A stretch of DNA of 5,121 nucleotides, from positions 1 to 5,121 of the forward strand of contig JAFCEA010000077.1 of assembly GCA_017609385.1 (NCBI GenBank). The letters run 5' to 3'. This document shows, piece by piece, positions 4,878-5,121 of this stretch (positions are counted from its first letter, which is position 1; the number at the start of each line of letters is the position of its first letter). Source of the DNA: Candidatus Woesearchaeota archaeon (GTDB taxonomy: Archaea > Nanobdellota > Nanobdellia > Woesearchaeales > CG1-02-33-12). A program made the translations under genes and the position numbers. A model generated the notes under the pieces. The model searched no databases. It was not told the DNA's origin and saw nothing but the letters and a program-made list of their open reading frames with translations.

Positions 4878-5121
4878 TTAGTTGCAATTGACGGACTCGC
4901 TCAAGAAAATCCCATCTGATTCAATAATTCTTTTTTCTTTAATAACGGCCCTCTCTGCAGTTTTAATTAATTGTGCAAATTCTTCATCGCTTAGGCGAGC
5001 TATAACATTGCCATACTCTTCTTTAAATTCGTCCTCTCCGTCAAGCCAAGCAACAACTTTCCATTCACCAGTTCCATTATGAACAAAAATCTCCTCTAAT
5101 CGGTTACCATAATATTCCCCC
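4878..5121 (-). CDS. Unrecognised protein, C-terminal fragment
   Basis: An open frame enters from the right edge (first whole codon at 5120) and runs 80 codons to a TAA at 4878-4880. It contains no Met, so its start must lie outside the window. The fragment begins GEYYGNRLEEIFVHNGTGEW, continues KVVAWLDGEDEF and ARLSDEEFAQLIKTAERAVI, and ends SESVNCN. It looks acidic and soluble, with beta strands first and then an amphipathic helix. No membrane segment or known motif is visible, and I do not recognise a family. Its G+C is about 41 percent by count, against roughly 24-30 percent in lines sampled from the neighbouring small genes. It runs toward the regulator at 4511-4843, with 34 bases between the two stops. 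The coding call rests on the uninterrupted frame in an AT-rich genome, protein-like composition and sensible spacing. The competing 66-codon plus-strand frame over the same bases has a Ser/Leu-rich, antisense-like composition. Confidence 0.65.
   Translation of the reverse strand, partial: GEYYGNRLEEIFVHNGTGEWKVVAWLDGEDEFKEEYGNVIARLSDEEFAQLIKTAERAVIKEKRIIESDGIFLSESVNCN

Noticed and set aside
4882..5082. Plus-strand 66-codon open frame resembling a lipoprotein-like leader
   Set aside because: It is low-complexity and Ser/Leu-rich, has no promoter, and lies opposite a better open frame of 80 codons with normal protein composition.

Overview
The window looks like part of an AT-rich archaeal genome. 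No rRNA or marker gene is present, so this rests on signals and gene families. TATA boxes lie 26-27 bases upstream of starts with no leader (2716 and 4511). There is an archaeal-type RelE toxin with a ribbon-helix-helix antitoxin, two small winged-helix proteins of archaeal style, and a SpoIIM-like (DUF95) membrane protein in what is not a spore-former. Gene content and composition would suit a DPANN-type lineage such as Woesearchaeota, but that placement is a guess.

Left part (1-2692, plus strand): the tail of a BadF/HgdC-type ATP-dependent activase is followed, through an ATGA stop/start overlap, by a 775-residue protein carrying two tandem HgdB-like domains (DUF2229/COG3580 then COG3581). 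Together they correspond to the large 'CoA-substrate-specific enzyme activase' proteins related to 2-hydroxyglutaryl-CoA dehydratase activation and double-cubane-cluster reductases, here split in two at the Cys-rich linker. The redox substrate is unknown. Next, at 2716-3546, is a multi-pass SpoIIM/DUF95 membrane protein. It apparently has its own leaderless promoter, whose TATA box overlaps the stop codon of the gene before it.

Middle part (3596-4510): a compact, very AT-rich accessory block. It holds a type II toxin-antitoxin operon on the minus strand (antitoxin first, 8-base overlap with the toxin), with two 19-bp palindromes between its TATA box and its ribosome-binding site. A small winged-helix gene follows on the minus strand. 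It is divergent from a second winged-helix regulator on the plus strand (4511-4843), and both appear to be served by a single TATA element at 4481-4488 that can be read in both directions.

Right end (4844-5121): a short T-rich gap, then the C-terminal 80 codons of an unrecognised protein on the minus strand. Its G+C is about 41 percent, clearly above the roughly 24-30 percent in lines sampled from the preceding block.

No tRNA, rRNA, CRISPR array, transposase or insertion sequence was seen. No stretch over 300 bases lacks a gene; the longest gap is 77 bases (4104-4180).
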